From assembly GCA_015061525.1 (NCBI GenBank), contig SUWK01000007.1, positions 1 through 62,274 on the forward strand: 62,274 bases of DNA. Reading direction: 5' to 3'. This DNA comes from Lentisphaerota bacterium. GTDB lineage: Bacteria > Verrucomicrobiota > Lentisphaeria > Victivallales > Victivallaceae. Under the pieces are notes generated by a model. It searched no databases and was not told where the DNA came from. It worked only from the letters and a program-made list of their open reading frames with translations. Position 1 is the first letter of the stretch; the number at the start of each line of letters is the position of its first letter. This document shows positions 45,799-55,058 of this stretch, piece after piece. Made by a program: the position numbers and the translations under genes.

Positions 45799-46617
45799 TC
45801 AGCGGCGGTGAACCTTGCCGAAACGCGCCATTACCAGCTGCAGATCCTGCCACGCTTCACGCTTTGCTGACTCCTGCCGCAGCAGAAACGCCGGGTGAAA
45901 GGTCGGCATGACCGGGATATTCTCATAGGAACACCATCTGCCGCGCAGATTGGTGATACCGTTGGTGGTTTTCAACAATGCTTTGGCGGCGGTCGCACCG
46001 AGAGCGACGATGACTTCCGGGCGGATCAGTTCGATTTGACGATGGAGAAAACCGATACAGCAGTCGATCTCATCGGGCATGGGAGTGCGGTTATCGTGCG
46101 GACGGCATTTGACGATGTTGGCGATGTAGACCTCCTGCCGGGTGAACTGCATGGCGTTGATCATCTTATCCAATAATTGTCCGGCCTTGCCGACAAAGGG
46201 GCGACCCTGCATATCCTCATCGTATCCGGGAGCTTCGCCGACGAACATCAGCCGGGCATCGGGATTGCCTTCCCCGAAAACGATATTGTGACGGTTGCCG
46301 GCAAGGGGACAGCGTCTGCAGTTGCCGAGAGCTGCGGCAAGTGATGTCAGATCGCGGCAGTTCTCCGGGGCATCAGCGGCAACCGATGACGAAAGAGGAG
46401 CAGCCACTGCTTTTTGCCGGGGAGCGGCGGCAGCCGGTTTGCTATCCGGCATCATCCGGTCAGTGACCGGCAAGCCGGGGTCCGGAACTGCCGGTGGAAC
46501 CGGCTTGGATAGTTCGTTGAAAAAGTTCTGAATATCTTCACTGTGTGCCAGTTGACCGGGATGTTTTTTACCGGTTTTTGCCAAAACTTCACATATCTGC
46601 TCAAAAAATTCCGCCAT
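45799..46617 (-). CDS. Family 4 uracil-DNA glycosylase
   Basis: Removes uracil from DNA to start base-excision repair. 272 aa: an N-terminal extension with an Ala/Pro-rich linker (about 35-85), then the UDG domain. NCRRCPLAG, KCRP and CC supply the cysteines of the [4Fe-4S] cluster typical of family 4; the catalytic motif is GEAPGYDEDMQGRPFVGKAG and the second motif is PTFHPAFLLR. It is convergent with the MBL gene (3 bp gap) and divergent from argG. Confidence 0.92.
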   Translation of the reverse strand: MAEFFEQICEVLAKTGKKHPGQLAHSEDIQNFFNELSKPVPPAVPDPGLPVTDRMMPDSKPAAAAPRQKAVAAPLSSSVAADAPENCRDLTSLAAALGNCRRCPLAGNRHNIVFGEGNPDARLMFVGEAPGYDEDMQGRPFVGKAGQLLDKMINAMQFTRQEVYIANIVKCRPHDNRTPMPDEIDCCIGFLHRQIELIRPEVIVALGATAAKALLKTTNGITNLRGRWCSYENIPVMPTFHPAFLLRQESAKREAWQDLQLVMARFGKVHRR

Positions 46618-46641
46618 AATGCCTGATAATAACTTTTATTT

Positions 46642-46670
46642 TTGCTTTTCGTGTACTATATTAATATAAA
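46642..46670 (+). promoter_or_regulatory. Promoter of argG
   Basis: TTGCTT (46642-46647), 17 nt, TATAAA (46665-46670), about 65 nt before the translation start. AGGAG sits before the ATG. Confidence 0.55.
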
Positions 46671-46740
46671 TGCCATATCGGCAAAATAAAAGCAGTTCCG
46701 GCAAAAAAGCCGCAAATTAACTATTTTTCAGGAGAGAAAA

Positions 46741-47943
46741 ATGAAAGTCGTAGTCGCGTATTCCGGCGGTCTGGACACCTCCGTGATCGTCAAATGGGTC
46801 AAAGAGACCTACAATGCAGAAGTCATTTGTTACTGTGCCGACGTCGGTCAGCAGGAGGAACTTGACGGTCTGGAAGCCAAAGCTATCGCCACCGGTGCCA
46901 GCAAATGCATCATCGATGACCTCAATGAAGAGTTTGCCCGGGATTTCATCTTCCCGATGCTCCAGGGTGAAGCGATCTATGAGAACAACTATCTGCTGGG
47001 TACTTCCATTGCCCGTCCGCTGATTGCCAAACGTCTGGTCGAAGTCGCCAAGGCCGAGGGAGCTGATGCCATCTGCCACGGAGCTACCGGCAAAGGCAAC
47101 GATCAGGTGCGTTTTGAACTCAACGCTGCAGCGATCGACCCCTCCATCAAAATCATCGCTGCCTGGCGCGATCCCAACTGGCACTTCACCGGTCGTATGG
47201 ATATGATCGAATATGCCAAAAAGCACAACATCCCGGTGACTGTTTCCGCCAAGAAACCCTACAGCATGGACCGCAACTTGCTGCACATCAGCTTTGAGGG
47301 CGGTATTCTGGAAGATCCGTGGAACGAATTCCCCGAAGATATCGCCGTGATGACCGAGCCGCTTTCCAAAGCTGCCGATACTCCGGATGATGTGGTCATC
47401 ACCTTTGAAAAAGGTATTCCGGTCAAAATCGACGGCAAAGAGTACAGTCCTGCCAATATCATGCGTACTCTCAATGCCATGGGTAAAAAACATGCGGTCG
47501 GCAGAATCGATATCGTGGAAAACCGTTTCGTCGGTATGAAATCCCGCGGTGTTTATGAAACTCCCGCCGGTACCATTCTGCAGGCGGCGCACCGCGGTTT
47601 GGAAGAGATCACTCTCGACCGTGAAGTCATGCACCTGCGCGACAGCCTGATCCCCCGTTATGCGGATATGATCTACAATGGTTTCTGGTATGCTCCCGAG
47701 CGCGAAATGCTGCAGGTGATGATCACCGAAAGTCAGAAATTCGTCACCGGTGACGTCCGCGTGAAACTCTACAAGGGTGCCTGCCACGTGACCGGCCGCC
47801 GCAGTGAATACAGCCTCTATGATGACGAGATCGCCAGCTTTGAGGGTGCGGAGGTCTACGATCACAAGGACGCCTCCGGTTTCATCCGTCTTAACGGTCT
47901 GCGTCTGCGCGTGCTTGCCCGCAGCAAACAGAAACGTTATTGA
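46741..47943 (+). CDS. argG: Argininosuccinate synthase
   Basis: Joins citrulline and aspartate with ATP in arginine synthesis. 400 aa, the usual size. The N-terminal [16 protein letters not shown] is the PP-loop ATP site; [14 protein letters not shown] and [15 protein letters not shown] are conserved substrate segments. Has its own promoter. The codon choice (many GCC, GGT, CGT, AAA) looks like that of a well-expressed gene. argH is not in the window. Confidence 0.97.
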   Translation: MKVVVAYSGGLDTSVIVKWVKETYNAEVICYCADVGQQEELDGLEAKAIATGASKCIIDDLNEEFARDFIFPMLQGEAIYENNYLLGTSIARPLIAKRLVEVAKAEGADAICHGATGKGNDQVRFELNAAAIDPSIKIIAAWRDPNWHFTGRMDMIEYAKKHNIPVTVSAKKPYSMDRNLLHISFEGGILEDPWNEFPEDIAVMTEPLSKAADTPDDVVITFEKGIPVKIDGKEYSPANIMRTLNAMGKKHAVGRIDIVENRFVGMKSRGVYETPAGTILQAAHRGLEEITLDREVMHLRDSLIPRYADMIYNGFWYAPEREMLQVMITESQKFVTGDVRVKLYKGACHVTGRRSEYSLYDDEIASFEGAEVYDHKDASGFIRLNGLRLRVLARSKQKRY

Positions 47944-47974
47944 GCGCGGAATATACTGACTCTGCCGTTTGATC

Positions 47975-48757
47975 ATGGAAACACTGCAGCCGTTTTTCCA
48001 TAAAGATTCCGGGGCATTCTGGTGCGGGAAACTCCGTGCCGGAGTGACCGGGATAACGGCAGTATGTCTTGAGTTGGACGATCCTGAAAGTGATTTTATT
48101 CAGGATCGTCCGAAAATAACTGTTGCCAGAGCCGGGGGATTTTTTGTCAAAAGATACAATCTGCCGGGATTTTTCACTCAATTGCGGAGATTGTTCAAAA
48201 CCTCACGTCTGCAGACTGTTCTGCGAGGGGCGGAACATCTGAATAAACTGGGCATCCCCACCCCGCCGGTGGTGGCGATACTGACTGAGTACCGTGGAGT
48301 GCGCCGCCGTGAGTATCTGGTGACCGAATTGTTCAAAGAGGGTGAAAAGGTGTTGAATCTGGTCATCCATCAGTCAAGTGACCGTGAAAGTATCCGGCAA
48401 CAGCTTCTGTCGGAGTTTCTGCCGCAGCTCGCTGCGCTTCACGATTCCGGGGCATTGCACGGCGATTTGAATATGCGCAATTTGTATTTGGATAAAAGCG
48501 GTATGATCGGTATGATCGATTTGGATGGTATGCGTTTGACCGGTCAGCCGTTGAAAGCAGCTTTGCGCGCCAGAGAACTTGCCAGATTTGCGAGCGGTTT
48601 TCTGCTCTGCTGCCGCAAGTGGGATGAGACGGAAGATTTTACGGAACAGGTTTTGCAGAATTACAGCAAATACGCTGTTGTCACGCCGTCGCTGGAGGAA
48701 ACTTTGCCGTTGACACAGAAATTTATCGACCGGTCAAGGAAACATTATGAGTATTGA
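47975..48757 (+). CDS. Kdo/lipopolysaccharide kinase family (InaA/KdkA-like)
   Basis: About 260 aa, a protein-kinase-like fold of the LPS kinase group. ITVARAGGFFVKRYN holds the nucleotide-binding lysine, the catalytic loop is ALHGDLNMRNLYLD and the metal-binding DLDG follows. Members phosphorylate Kdo or heptose in the LPS inner core, agreeing with kdsD and lptE elsewhere in the window. The ATG at 47975 is chosen; a TTG two codons earlier is possible. Its end overlaps rnc by 11 nt. Confidence 0.82.
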   Translation: METLQPFFHKDSGAFWCGKLRAGVTGITAVCLELDDPESDFIQDRPKITVARAGGFFVKRYNLPGFFTQLRRLFKTSRLQTVLRGAEHLNKLGIPTPPVVAILTEYRGVRRREYLVTELFKEGEKVLNLVIHQSSDRESIRQQLLSEFLPQLAALHDSGALHGDLNMRNLYLDKSGMIGMIDLDGMRLTGQPLKAALRARELARFASGFLLCCRKWDETEDFTEQVLQNYSKYAVVTPSLEETLPLTQKFIDRSRKHYEY

Positions 48758-49466
48758 AAAGATCCCCGTTCTCGGCAGAATTCTGGGCATTGCACAAAAA
48801 GATCTGCCGCTTTTGAAAGAAGCATTGACTCACCGGACATACGCTGTGGAACATCACTTGAATTACGACAATCAGCGTATGGAATTTCTCGGGGATGCTG
48901 TTTTGGAGATCGTACTTACAGAATATCTTTTCCGGCGTTATCCTGATCTGCCGGAAGGGGATCTGACCAAGATCCGCTCCGCTCTTTCCTGCGAGGAAAC
49001 TCTGGCGAAGATAGCCAGAAAGATGGAGTTGGGTTCTTATTTGCTCATCGGCAACGGTGAAAAAGAGTGTGGCGGAAATGATCGGGATTCCACGTTGTGT
49101 GATCTTTTTGAAGCGGTTATCGGGGCACTTTATCTTGCCTGCGGTATGGAACATGCCGGAAAATTCATTGTTCCGGCCTTTGAGGTGGAGTTCGCTGAAC
49201 CGCAGGAACTGCTGAATACTCTCAATCCGAAGGGAAGACTGCAGGAGTTTTCGCAGAGCCGGTGGCACCGGACACCGTTATATAAACTTTTTTCAGCCAA
49301 AGGACCGCAGCATGCACCGTGGTACGAGGTGGAAGTTGCGGTGGCGAATTACTCTGCCATCGGAGCCGGCAACAGCCGGAAGAATGCGGAGATCCAGGCG
49401 GCAGCCAAGCTGGTGCGGTATTTTGCTCACCGGAACCGGCTGAACGCTGTTCTCAATGCAAAGTGA
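48747..49466 (+). CDS. rnc: Ribonuclease III
   Basis: Double-strand-specific RNase that processes rRNA precursors. 239 aa with the catalytic signature NQRMEFLGDAVLE, the second acidic site in DLFEAVIGALYLA and a C-terminal dsRNA-binding domain (NPKGRLQEFSQSR and GNSRKNAEIQAAAKLV). Standard length. Its start lies inside the upstream kinase gene, so translation is coupled. Confidence 0.96.
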   Translation: MSIEKIPVLGRILGIAQKDLPLLKEALTHRTYAVEHHLNYDNQRMEFLGDAVLEIVLTEYLFRRYPDLPEGDLTKIRSALSCEETLAKIARKMELGSYLLIGNGEKECGGNDRDSTLCDLFEAVIGALYLACGMEHAGKFIVPAFEVEFAEPQELLNTLNPKGRLQEFSQSRWHRTPLYKLFSAKGPQHAPWYEVEVAVANYSAIGAGNSRKNAEIQAAAKLVRYFAHRNRLNAVLNAK

Positions 49467-49596
49467 GTGTCGATCTGCCGGGATCGGGTGAAAAAATGCC
49501 GCAAGGCGGCGGAGCATTGCCCGGAGCGGAGTAAATTGCAGCCAGGTGTGAAAATCCGCTGTTGACGGCAGATATTTCAATGCAGGAATACGATTT

Positions 49597-49986
49597 ATGA
49601 ATATAGCAGGATTGGGTACAGATATCGTGGAGATCGATCGGATTTCCGGAGTGATTTCGCGGCATCAGGAAAGTTTTGCCGGACGGGTATGTACTGCAAA
49701 AGAACTGCAGATCGCTGATGGTAAAAAAGATAAAACTGCTTTTTTTGCCGGACGCTGGGCTGCCAAAGAGGCCGCTGCCAAAGCATTGGGGTGCGGCATC
49801 GGCGAAAATTGTGCTTTTACTGATATCGAAATACTCAACGATGAGCGCGGTTGTCCGGTGATGAGTTTTTCCGGAGCCGCCGCTGTTACCGCCGGAAAAT
49901 TGGGAATAACTGATATAAATGTTTCCATCAGCCATGAGAAACATTACGCCGTGGCGACAGTTATCCTGAGTAATAGAGATATTTAA
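49597..49986 (+). CDS. acpS: Holo-acyl-carrier-protein synthase
   Basis: Transfers 4'-phosphopantetheine from CoA to acyl carrier protein. 129 aa with the magnesium-binding GLGTDIVEIDRI and the second motif FFAGRWAAKEAAAKALG, both diagnostic. It follows rnc after a 130-bp gap with no gene, and precedes the aroQ-acc operon, which makes malonyl-CoA for the same fatty-acid pathway. Confidence 0.94.
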   Translation: MNIAGLGTDIVEIDRISGVISRHQESFAGRVCTAKELQIADGKKDKTAFFAGRWAAKEAAAKALGCGIGENCAFTDIEILNDERGCPVMSFSGAAAVTAGKLGITDINVSISHEKHYAVATVILSNRDI

Positions 49987-50010
49987 TAGATATTTAAATA
50001 GCAATAAAAC

Positions 50011-50039
50011 TTGAAAAAACAGCTTTTTGATGATATGTT
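50011..50039 (+). promoter_or_regulatory. Promoter of the aroQ-accBC operon
   Basis: TTGAAA (50011-50016), 17 nt, TATGTT (50034-50039), about 48 nt before the aroQ ATG. Confidence 0.6.
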
Positions 50040-50086
50040 ATTACCATGACATCAGAAGTTGATTTCGGAATAACGTACAGGTATAT

Positions 50087-50533
50087 ATGAAAATCCTGCT
50101 TATAAACGGTCCCAATCTGCAGCTGCTCGGAACCCGTGAACCGGGGATATACGGCTCGGATACGCTTGACAGCATCATCGGTGAGGTGAAAGCTCTGGCT
50201 GCTGAACTTGGCTGTACCATTGAGGCGTTCCAATCCAATGTCGAGGGCGAATTGGTCAGCCGTATCGGCGAAGCTGCTGCTGGCGGCTTTGACGGGATCA
50301 TTATCAATGCTGCAGCTTACACGCATACCTCTGTGGCATTGCGTGATGCGATCAGTGCGGTTGCTCTGCCGGCAATCGAGGTGCATTTGAGCAATACTGC
50401 CCGCCGTGAGGAGTTCCGGCACCATTCATTTATTGCCCCGGTCTGTCTGGGGGTTATCGCCGGATTCGGCAAAAACTCCTATTTACTGGCACTGCGGGCA
50501 TTGCACGCTGAAATTTTGCAGAAAAACAAGTAA
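50087..50533 (+). CDS. aroQ: Type II 3-dehydroquinate dehydratase
   Basis: Third step of the shikimate pathway. 148 aa, the dodecameric type II enzyme. Visible are [17 protein letters not shown] with the catalytic Tyr and the flexible-lid Arg, [26 protein letters not shown] and the substrate-binding [19 protein letters not shown]. It heads an operon with accB and accC, a very common bacterial gene order. Confidence 0.96.
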   Translation: MKILLINGPNLQLLGTREPGIYGSDTLDSIIGEVKALAAELGCTIEAFQSNVEGELVSRIGEAAAGGFDGIIINAAAYTHTSVALRDAISAVALPAIEVHLSNTARREEFRHHSFIAPVCLGVIAGFGKNSYLLALRALHAEILQKNK

Positions 50534-50571
50534 TATTTCTCGGATATAAAAAAACAAAAAGGAAATTCACC

Positions 50572-51027
50572 ATGAATGTTGAAGAGATCCGCAATCTGGT
50601 AGAGCTGATGGATGAGTTCAGTCTTACTGAAATGAAAGTTGAATCCGGTGAAGACCGCATTTTCCTGCGCCGCGGCTGTGATGCTGCCGCTCCGGTGGTC
50701 ATGCCGGCAGTTTCCGCGCTCCCCGCTGCTCCTGCCGCCGCTGCTCCTGCCGCTCCTGCTGCCGCTGCTCCTGCCGCTGCCCCGGCAGTTCCGGCAGTGA
50801 CGATCGACTCCCCGCTGGTCGGAACATTCTACAAAGCTGCCAGTCCGGATTCCGCTCCTTTTGTTCAGATCGGTGACCGGGTGAATCCTGACACCACGCT
50901 TTGCATTATCGAAGCGATGAAGGTGATGAACGAAGTCAAAGCTGAAAAATCCGGTGTGATCAAAGATATCCTGATTGAAAACGGTCAGCCGGTCGAGTTC
51001 GGTCAGCCGATGTTTGTTCTGGAATAA
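50572..51027 (+). CDS. accB: Biotin carboxyl carrier protein of acetyl-CoA carboxylase
   Basis: 151 aa. An N-terminal helical part (about 1-40), an Ala/Pro-rich flexible linker (about 42-75) and the biotinyl domain with the biotinylated lysine in [15 protein letters not shown]. It carries the biotin between AccC and the carboxyltransferase. An AAGGA lies before the ATG; accC follows after 40 bp. Confidence 0.96.
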   Translation: MNVEEIRNLVELMDEFSLTEMKVESGEDRIFLRRGCDAAAPVVMPAVSALPAAPAAAAPAAPAAAAPAAAPAVPAVTIDSPLVGTFYKAASPDSAPFVQIGDRVNPDTTLCIIEAMKVMNEVKAEKSGVIKDILIENGQPVEFGQPMFVLE

Positions 51028-51067
51028 AAAACCCCTTGTCGCATTCCGCGCAGAGGAGATATACAAT

Positions 51068-52450
51068 ATGTTCAACAAAGTAATGATCGCCAACCGCGGC
51101 GAAATTGCGGTGCGGATCATCCGCGCCTGCCGGGAACTCGGTGTCCGGACTGTTATGGTCTATTCCAAAGCGGATGCCGAGAGTCTGCCGGTGAAAATGG
51201 CAGATGAAGCCGTTTGTATCGGTGCCCCTCCGCCGGGCGAAAGCTATTTGCTTATTGAAAGGTTGCTCACCGTTGCTGCAATTTGTGATGTCGATGCGAT
51301 CCATCCCGGTTACGGGTTCCTTTCCGAAAACCCCTATTTTGCCGAAGCGTGCCGCCGTCATGGCATCGCTTTTATCGGGCCTACTCCGGAAGCAATGAAA
51401 GCTCTCGGGGATAAAGCTGTTGCCCGTGACACGATGAAAAAAGCCGGAGTCAAGACCACTCCGGGCAGTGACGGCGTTATCCGCGACGAAAAAGAGGCAT
51501 TGCAGTGGGCACGTAAGCTGGGATATCCGGTGATTGTCAAAGCTGTTGCCGGCGGCGGTGGACGCGGTATGCGTATAGCCCACAATGAAGTGAGCTTGCT
51601 GCAGGGTTTCCACTCTGCCAAAACCGAGGCTGAAAATGCTTTTGGCAACGGTGATCTTTATATTGAGAAATTTCTGGTCAATCCGCGCCATATCGAAGTG
51701 CAGATCCTTGCTGACAACTATGGTAATGTCATCCACCTCGGAGAGCGTGACTGTTCTGTGCAGCGGCGCAATCAGAAACTTATAGAAGAAACTCCGTCCC
51801 CCGGCATCAGCAGCAAAGTGCGCGAGAAGATCGGTCTGGCGGCAATCAAAGCTGCCAAAGCTGCCAATTATACCAGTGCCGGAACGATTGAGTTCCTCCT
51901 TGATCCGGCTGATCCGGAAAAATTCTACTTCATGGAAATGAACACCCGTATCCAGGTTGAACATCCGGTTTCCGAGATGATCACCGGCATCGACCTGGTT
52001 CAGGCACAGATCAAGATCGCTGCCGGGGAAAAACTCCGTATCCGTCAAAAAGATGTGGAGTTCCGCGGTCATGCTATTGAGTGCCGTATCAATGCGGAAG
52101 ATCCTGAACGGAATTTTGCTCCATGTCCCGGAAAGATCGAACTTTTCATTCCTGCCGGCGGTCCGAATGTCCGTATGGATACCCACGCGTACAGCGGTTA
52201 TTTCATTCCGCCGTACTACGACAGTTTGATCGGTAAGCTCATCGTTTGGGGGCATGACCGTGCCGAGGCACTTTCCGTCTGCCACCGGGCATTGGATGAA
52301 CTGGTGGTCAAAGGCGTAAAGACCACGATTCCTTTCCAGCGCAAGATTTTGTCCCGCAAGAATTTTGTGGAAGGCAAATACGATACCGGATTCGTGGAAA
52401 GCGTACTGCAGAAACTCAACAACCGCGCAAATAAGGAGAAGAGTAAATGA
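51068..52450 (+). CDS. accC: Acetyl-CoA carboxylase, biotin carboxylase subunit
   Basis: Carboxylates biotin on AccB using ATP and bicarbonate. 460 aa from the ATG at 51068, which has GAGGAG ahead and begins the canonical [20 protein letters not shown]. Also seen: the glycine loop [34 protein letters not shown] and [20 protein letters not shown]. The open frame extends upstream into accB, but that part is not homologous. The stop overlaps the next gene by 4 nt. Confidence 0.97.
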   Translation: MFNKVMIANRGEIAVRIIRACRELGVRTVMVYSKADAESLPVKMADEAVCIGAPPPGESYLLIERLLTVAAICDVDAIHPGYGFLSENPYFAEACRRHGIAFIGPTPEAMKALGDKAVARDTMKKAGVKTTPGSDGVIRDEKEALQWARKLGYPVIVKAVAGGGGRGMRIAHNEVSLLQGFHSAKTEAENAFGNGDLYIEKFLVNPRHIEVQILADNYGNVIHLGERDCSVQRRNQKLIEETPSPGISSKVREKIGLAAIKAAKAANYTSAGTIEFLLDPADPEKFYFMEMNTRIQVEHPVSEMITGIDLVQAQIKIAAGEKLRIRQKDVEFRGHAIECRINAEDPERNFAPCPGKIELFIPAGGPNVRMDTHAYSGYFIPPYYDSLIGKLIVWGHDRAEALSVCHRALDELVVKGVKTTIPFQRKILSRKNFVEGKYDTGFVESVLQKLNNRANKEKSK

Positions 52451-52902
52451 GCGATAACAAAACCCCGTCCGTAAACTCCCAGGAGCATAATGCAACTACC
52501 GTGATCGACGATACCGAAATGGGGGATATCAGGATCCATGAGGGGGTCATCGCTTCTCTTGCCCGCCGTGCCACTTTGATGGTTGAGGGTGTTTCCCGGC
52601 TTGCCGGAAATTCTTTTGTGGATAATATTGCTGAATTTGTCGGCAGCCGCCGGATGCAGGCCCGCAATATCACCATCAATCTTGATGAAGATAACAATGT
52701 GGATATCGAAATCAAGGTGGTGCTGAAATTCGGAGTGCGGATACCTGAAGTCGCGACCGAAGTTCAGAAAGCGGTCATTGCTGAAGTGGAAAGAACCACC
52801 GGTATGAATGTCACTAATGTTCACGTGCTGATCCAGGATATTGAAGAATCTGCACCGGAACAAAACAGTGAAGATGCCGGAAATGCAGCAGCGGATCAGT
52901 AA
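52447..52902 (+). CDS. Asp23/Gls24 family envelope-stress protein
   Basis: 151 aa. A polar N terminus, then the Asp23 domain (about 28-125): [49 protein letters not shown] and [20 protein letters not shown], finishing [12 protein letters not shown]. In Firmicutes this family lies under the membrane and responds to cell-wall stress; here it is cotranscribed with accBC, as also seen in other phyla. Function unproven. A possible membrane partner is the AmaP-like protein at 6404-6982. Confidence 0.88.
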   Translation: MSDNKTPSVNSQEHNATTVIDDTEMGDIRIHEGVIASLARRATLMVEGVSRLAGNSFVDNIAEFVGSRRMQARNITINLDEDNNVDIEIKVVLKFGVRIPEVATEVQKAVIAEVERTTGMNVTNVHVLIQDIEESAPEQNSEDAGNAAADQ

Positions 52903-52914
52903 GAGTTGTCACGC

Positions 52915-53850
52915 ATGAGTGAAAAATGTGCCGTTTGTCCGCGCCGCTGTCAAGCGGCGCGTCCTTTTTCTGCTGCCGGAGCTGTGGAATTGCCGGGGGT
53001 TTGCCGCTGTCCGTACAACGCGGTCGTTTCCGGTATCGGTCTGCACCATTGGGAAGAGCCGGTCATCAGCGGTGACAGAGGCAGCGGAACAGTGTTTTTT
53101 GCCGGATGCAATCTGCACTGTGTCTTTTGCCAGAATCACGCGATAAGTTCAGGTTGTTCCGGAAAAGAGTTTACTGCCGGATCACTTCGCGAGCTCTATT
53201 TGGAATTGACCGGTAAAGGAGCGCACAACATCAATCTGGTTACGCCCGGTCACTTTGTGCCGGTGATCGCGGAATCATTGAATGATCCTCTGCCGGTACC
53301 GGTAGTTTACAACAGCAACGGCTATGAATTGCCCGAAACGCTCCGGATGATGGAGAATAAAGCGGATATCTATCTGCCGGATTTGAAATATATCGACAAC
53401 TCCCTTGCTCTGCGCTACAGTCAGGCAAAAGATTATTTTGAAGTTGCCGCTGCTGCGATTGACGAAATGTACCGCCAAACGGGGGATTTCATTATCGGTG
53501 ATGACGGATTGATGAAGCGTGGAGTGATAATCCGCCATCTGATATTGCCCGGAGCGTTGGAAAATACCCTGCGGATAATTGAATACGTCGCAAAAAAATA
53601 CCGGCCGGGACAGGTGATGTTCTCGCTGATGCACCAATATCTGCCATGCGGTCTGGTTTCAGAGGAAAACTATCCGGAACTCAACCGCAGAATCACCGAT
53701 TTTGAATACGAAACTGCAGAAGCTGCCCTTTTTGCTTCCGGAATTGAGGACGGATTTGTACAGGATTCGGATTCTGCGGTCAAAGATTACATCCCGCCAT
53801 TTATGGTTTCTTTCAGTTCAAAAGAAAGTGATAATGTCCAAATTTTGTGA
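52915..53850 (+). CDS. Radical SAM protein (PflA-like, COG1313 type)
   Basis: 311 aa. N-terminal cysteine cluster CAVCPRRC, then GTVFFAGCNLHCVFCQNHAI with the CxxxCxxC motif that binds the [4Fe-4S] cluster and S-adenosylmethionine. VVYNSNGYE, YLPDLKY and GVIIRHLILPG are typical of this uncharacterised PflA-related family, often annotated as pyruvate formate-lyase activating enzyme. The start is ATG 52915. The last six residues (DNVQIL) and the stop codon are encoded by the inserted repeat element that begins at 53830, so the native C terminus has been altered. Confidence 0.88.
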   Translation: MSEKCAVCPRRCQAARPFSAAGAVELPGVCRCPYNAVVSGIGLHHWEEPVISGDRGSGTVFFAGCNLHCVFCQNHAISSGCSGKEFTAGSLRELYLELTGKGAHNINLVTPGHFVPVIAESLNDPLPVPVVYNSNGYELPETLRMMENKADIYLPDLKYIDNSLALRYSQAKDYFEVAAAAIDEMYRQTGDFIIGDDGLMKRGVIIRHLILPGALENTLRIIEYVAKKYRPGQVMFSLMHQYLPCGLVSEENYPELNRRITDFEYETAEAALFASGIEDGFVQDSDSAVKDYIPPFMVSFSSKESDNVQIL

Positions 53851-53904
53851 AATTCAAGCAGGAGTTTATAGACAAACCGTTCTATTAACGTATAAAACAT
53901 ATCA
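53830..53904 (+). mobile_element. Left half of a split MITE-like element
   Basis: Closely matches 17374-17447 of the complete copy before gltA, including the end GATAATGTCC and the run GCAGGAGTTTATAGACAAAC. It stops at AACATATCA (53896-53904), where the composite transposon begins, and the sequence resumes at 60912. The element end also lies in the 3' end of the radical SAM gene. Confidence 0.8.
53869..53896 (+). promoter_or_regulatory. Candidate promoter in the split element, now cut off from its gene
   Basis: TAGACA (53869-53874), 16 nt, TATAAA (53891-53896), the same as before gltA. Before the insertion it would have read toward the EamA gene at 61006; it now points into the transposon, where the first genes are antisense. 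Confidence 0.4.
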
Positions 53905-53966
53905 CACTGCTGTCCGGTAAAAATTTCAGAGCAATAATGGGCTGAAATTTTTACCGGACAGCAGTG
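53905..53966. mobile_element. 62-bp palindromic mini-IS (solo IS4 ends), left edge of the island
   Basis: The first 42 bp are identical to the left end of the IS4 at 59934, and the last 20 bp, ATTTTTACCGGACAGCAGTG, match its right end with one difference. The result is an IS reduced to both terminal repeats (CACTGCTGTCCGGTAAAAAT inverted). Left flank AACATATCA; right flank ATACAAAAT, so it has no target duplication of its own. Confidence 0.85.
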
Positions 53967-54007
53967 ATACAAAATAAAATTTTCTCATTTTAACCAACCT
54001 CGTGATT

Positions 54008-54448
54008 TCATTCAGAATCGCGCTTACTGTTAACATCAGCTTGAGCTTTGGCGGCGGCCTCAGCCTCACTTTCAGTTGGTTCTGCGCTCCCTCCTTTTTG
54101 CACGTTGATATGCACTTTCCAATCGCCATCGACTTTTACCAGAGCCAATGCCGCTTTGCCATCGATGATGATCTGGGCGACATCTCCATCAATAAATACC
54201 TCCGAATTCGCAACCTGCTGTAAATGTGCCTCAAAGGTGGCGCGATGTTCAGCATTTTCAGCCATATCTTTGATAATAGTCTCGTTGACCTGATGGGTTT
54301 CCGGTGAAGAATAGTTGTTGGCGGCTGCCAAATCGCCATTTATAATCGCTTCGCCCCATTTTTGAGCGACCTGCTGCGGAGTTTCAGCACAACCGGACAT
54401 GATCAACATACACCCCAACACACTCAATGCCATCAGAAACTTTTTCAT
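54008..54448 (-). CDS. DUF4878-like lipoprotein 1
   Basis: 146 aa. Signal peptide with lipobox ending at Cys20 (MLIMSGC). The mature part matches the DUF4878 pattern: TPQQVAQKWGEAIINGDLAAANNY near the N terminus, then a beta-rich end (IDGDVAQIIIDGKAALALVKVDGDWKVHI). The last 25 residues are charged and Ala-rich. Clearly a paralogue of the protein encoded at 54601-54984 (shared MKKFL start, VAKWGEA, VDGDNA/VKVDGDW). Function unknown; it has its own promoter. Confidence 0.75.
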   Translation of the reverse strand: MKKFLMALSVLGCMLIMSGCAETPQQVAQKWGEAIINGDLAAANNYSSPETHQVNETIIKDMAENAEHRATFEAHLQQVANSEVFIDGDVAQIIIDGKAALALVKVDGDWKVHINVQKGGSAEPTESEAEAAAKAQADVNSKRDSE

Positions 54449-54486
54449 ATCTTTGCCTTTCCCGGTTACAGTCGGTAATCTTTTAT

Positions 54487-54515
54487 ACTATAACCGGTCT
54501 TGCTGATTTATGCAA
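54487..54515 (-). promoter_or_regulatory. Promoter of lipoprotein 1
   Basis: On the minus strand TTGCAT (54510-54515), 17 nt, TATAGT (54487-54492), about 40 nt before the start codon. Confidence 0.55.
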
Positions 54516-54516
54516 A

Positions 54517-54564
54517 TAAAAAAACCGGTTTTCAAAAAACAAGGCGGGATATTTTGAAAACCGG
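54517..54564 (-). terminator. Rho-independent terminator of lipoprotein 2
   Basis: CCGGTTTTCAAAA (54525-54537) pairs with TTTTGAAAACCGG (54552-54564), a 13-bp stem, followed on the minus strand by eight T's (54524-54517). It lies 36 bp after the stop of the upstream lipoprotein gene and just before the promoter of lipoprotein 1. Confidence 0.88.
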
Positions 54565-54600
54565 AAATATTGTCAAGGTAAAATCACCTTAAAAAATTTT

Positions 54601-54984
54601 TTACTCTTTCTCCCCGCTGTCATCTTTTGTATGCACAAGAGATTTCAAATCGATCAGCCATTTGCCGTCAACTTTTTTCAAGCGGACTTCGGTTTTGCCC
54701 TCAACTTTAATTTCAGCATTATCGCCGTCAACCACAATTTCTCCGGACTGGTATTCATCCAATTTTTTTCTTGTTTCCACTTTTTTATCCTCGTCAGAAG
54801 CAAGCAGAATTATGAGACCATTTAGCTTTTTGGATTCATCGGTAACCAATTCATCCGCAGCGGCCTTATCACCAGCCAGAACAGCTTCGCCCCATTTTGC
54901 CACCACATCTTCCGGAGCATCTCCGCAGCCGGTCATGACAAAAACACTGACAAATGCCATCAACATCATCAAAAACTTTTTCAT
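54601..54984 (-). CDS. DUF4878-like lipoprotein 2
   Basis: 127 aa from the ATG at 54984, preceded by GAGG; an upstream in-frame ATG at 55071 would put a non-signal-like stretch first. Lipobox ends at Cys20 (VFVMTGC). Mature domain: APEDVVAKWGEAVLAGDKAAADELV, then EIVVDGDNAEIKVEGKTEVRLKK and a final VDGKWLIDLKSL, the DUF4878 layout. A paralogue of lipoprotein 1, separated by a terminator and promoter. Function unknown; probably outer- or inner-membrane anchored. Confidence 0.75.
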   Translation of the reverse strand: MKKFLMMLMAFVSVFVMTGCGDAPEDVVAKWGEAVLAGDKAAADELVTDESKKLNGLIILLASDEDKKVETRKKLDEYQSGEIVVDGDNAEIKVEGKTEVRLKKVDGKWLIDLKSLVHTKDDSGEKE

Positions 54985-55030
54985 TTCAACCTCTTTCTTT
55001 ATTGATATTCCCCGCCCTGAAATGTTCAGT

Positions 55031-55058
55031 ATTATATGGGGCTGTTGCAAAACCTCAA
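55031..55058 (-). promoter_or_regulatory. Promoter of lipoprotein 2
   Basis: On the minus strand TTGAGG (55053-55058), 16 nt, TATAAT (55031-55036). The -10 is perfect. It overlaps the hairpin at 55040-55081. Confidence 0.5.

Noticed and set aside
54517-54564. Terminator hairpin as part of a transposon end
   Set aside because: It has a clean 13-bp stem and an eight-T tract on the strand of the preceding gene, and does not resemble either IS end in the window.
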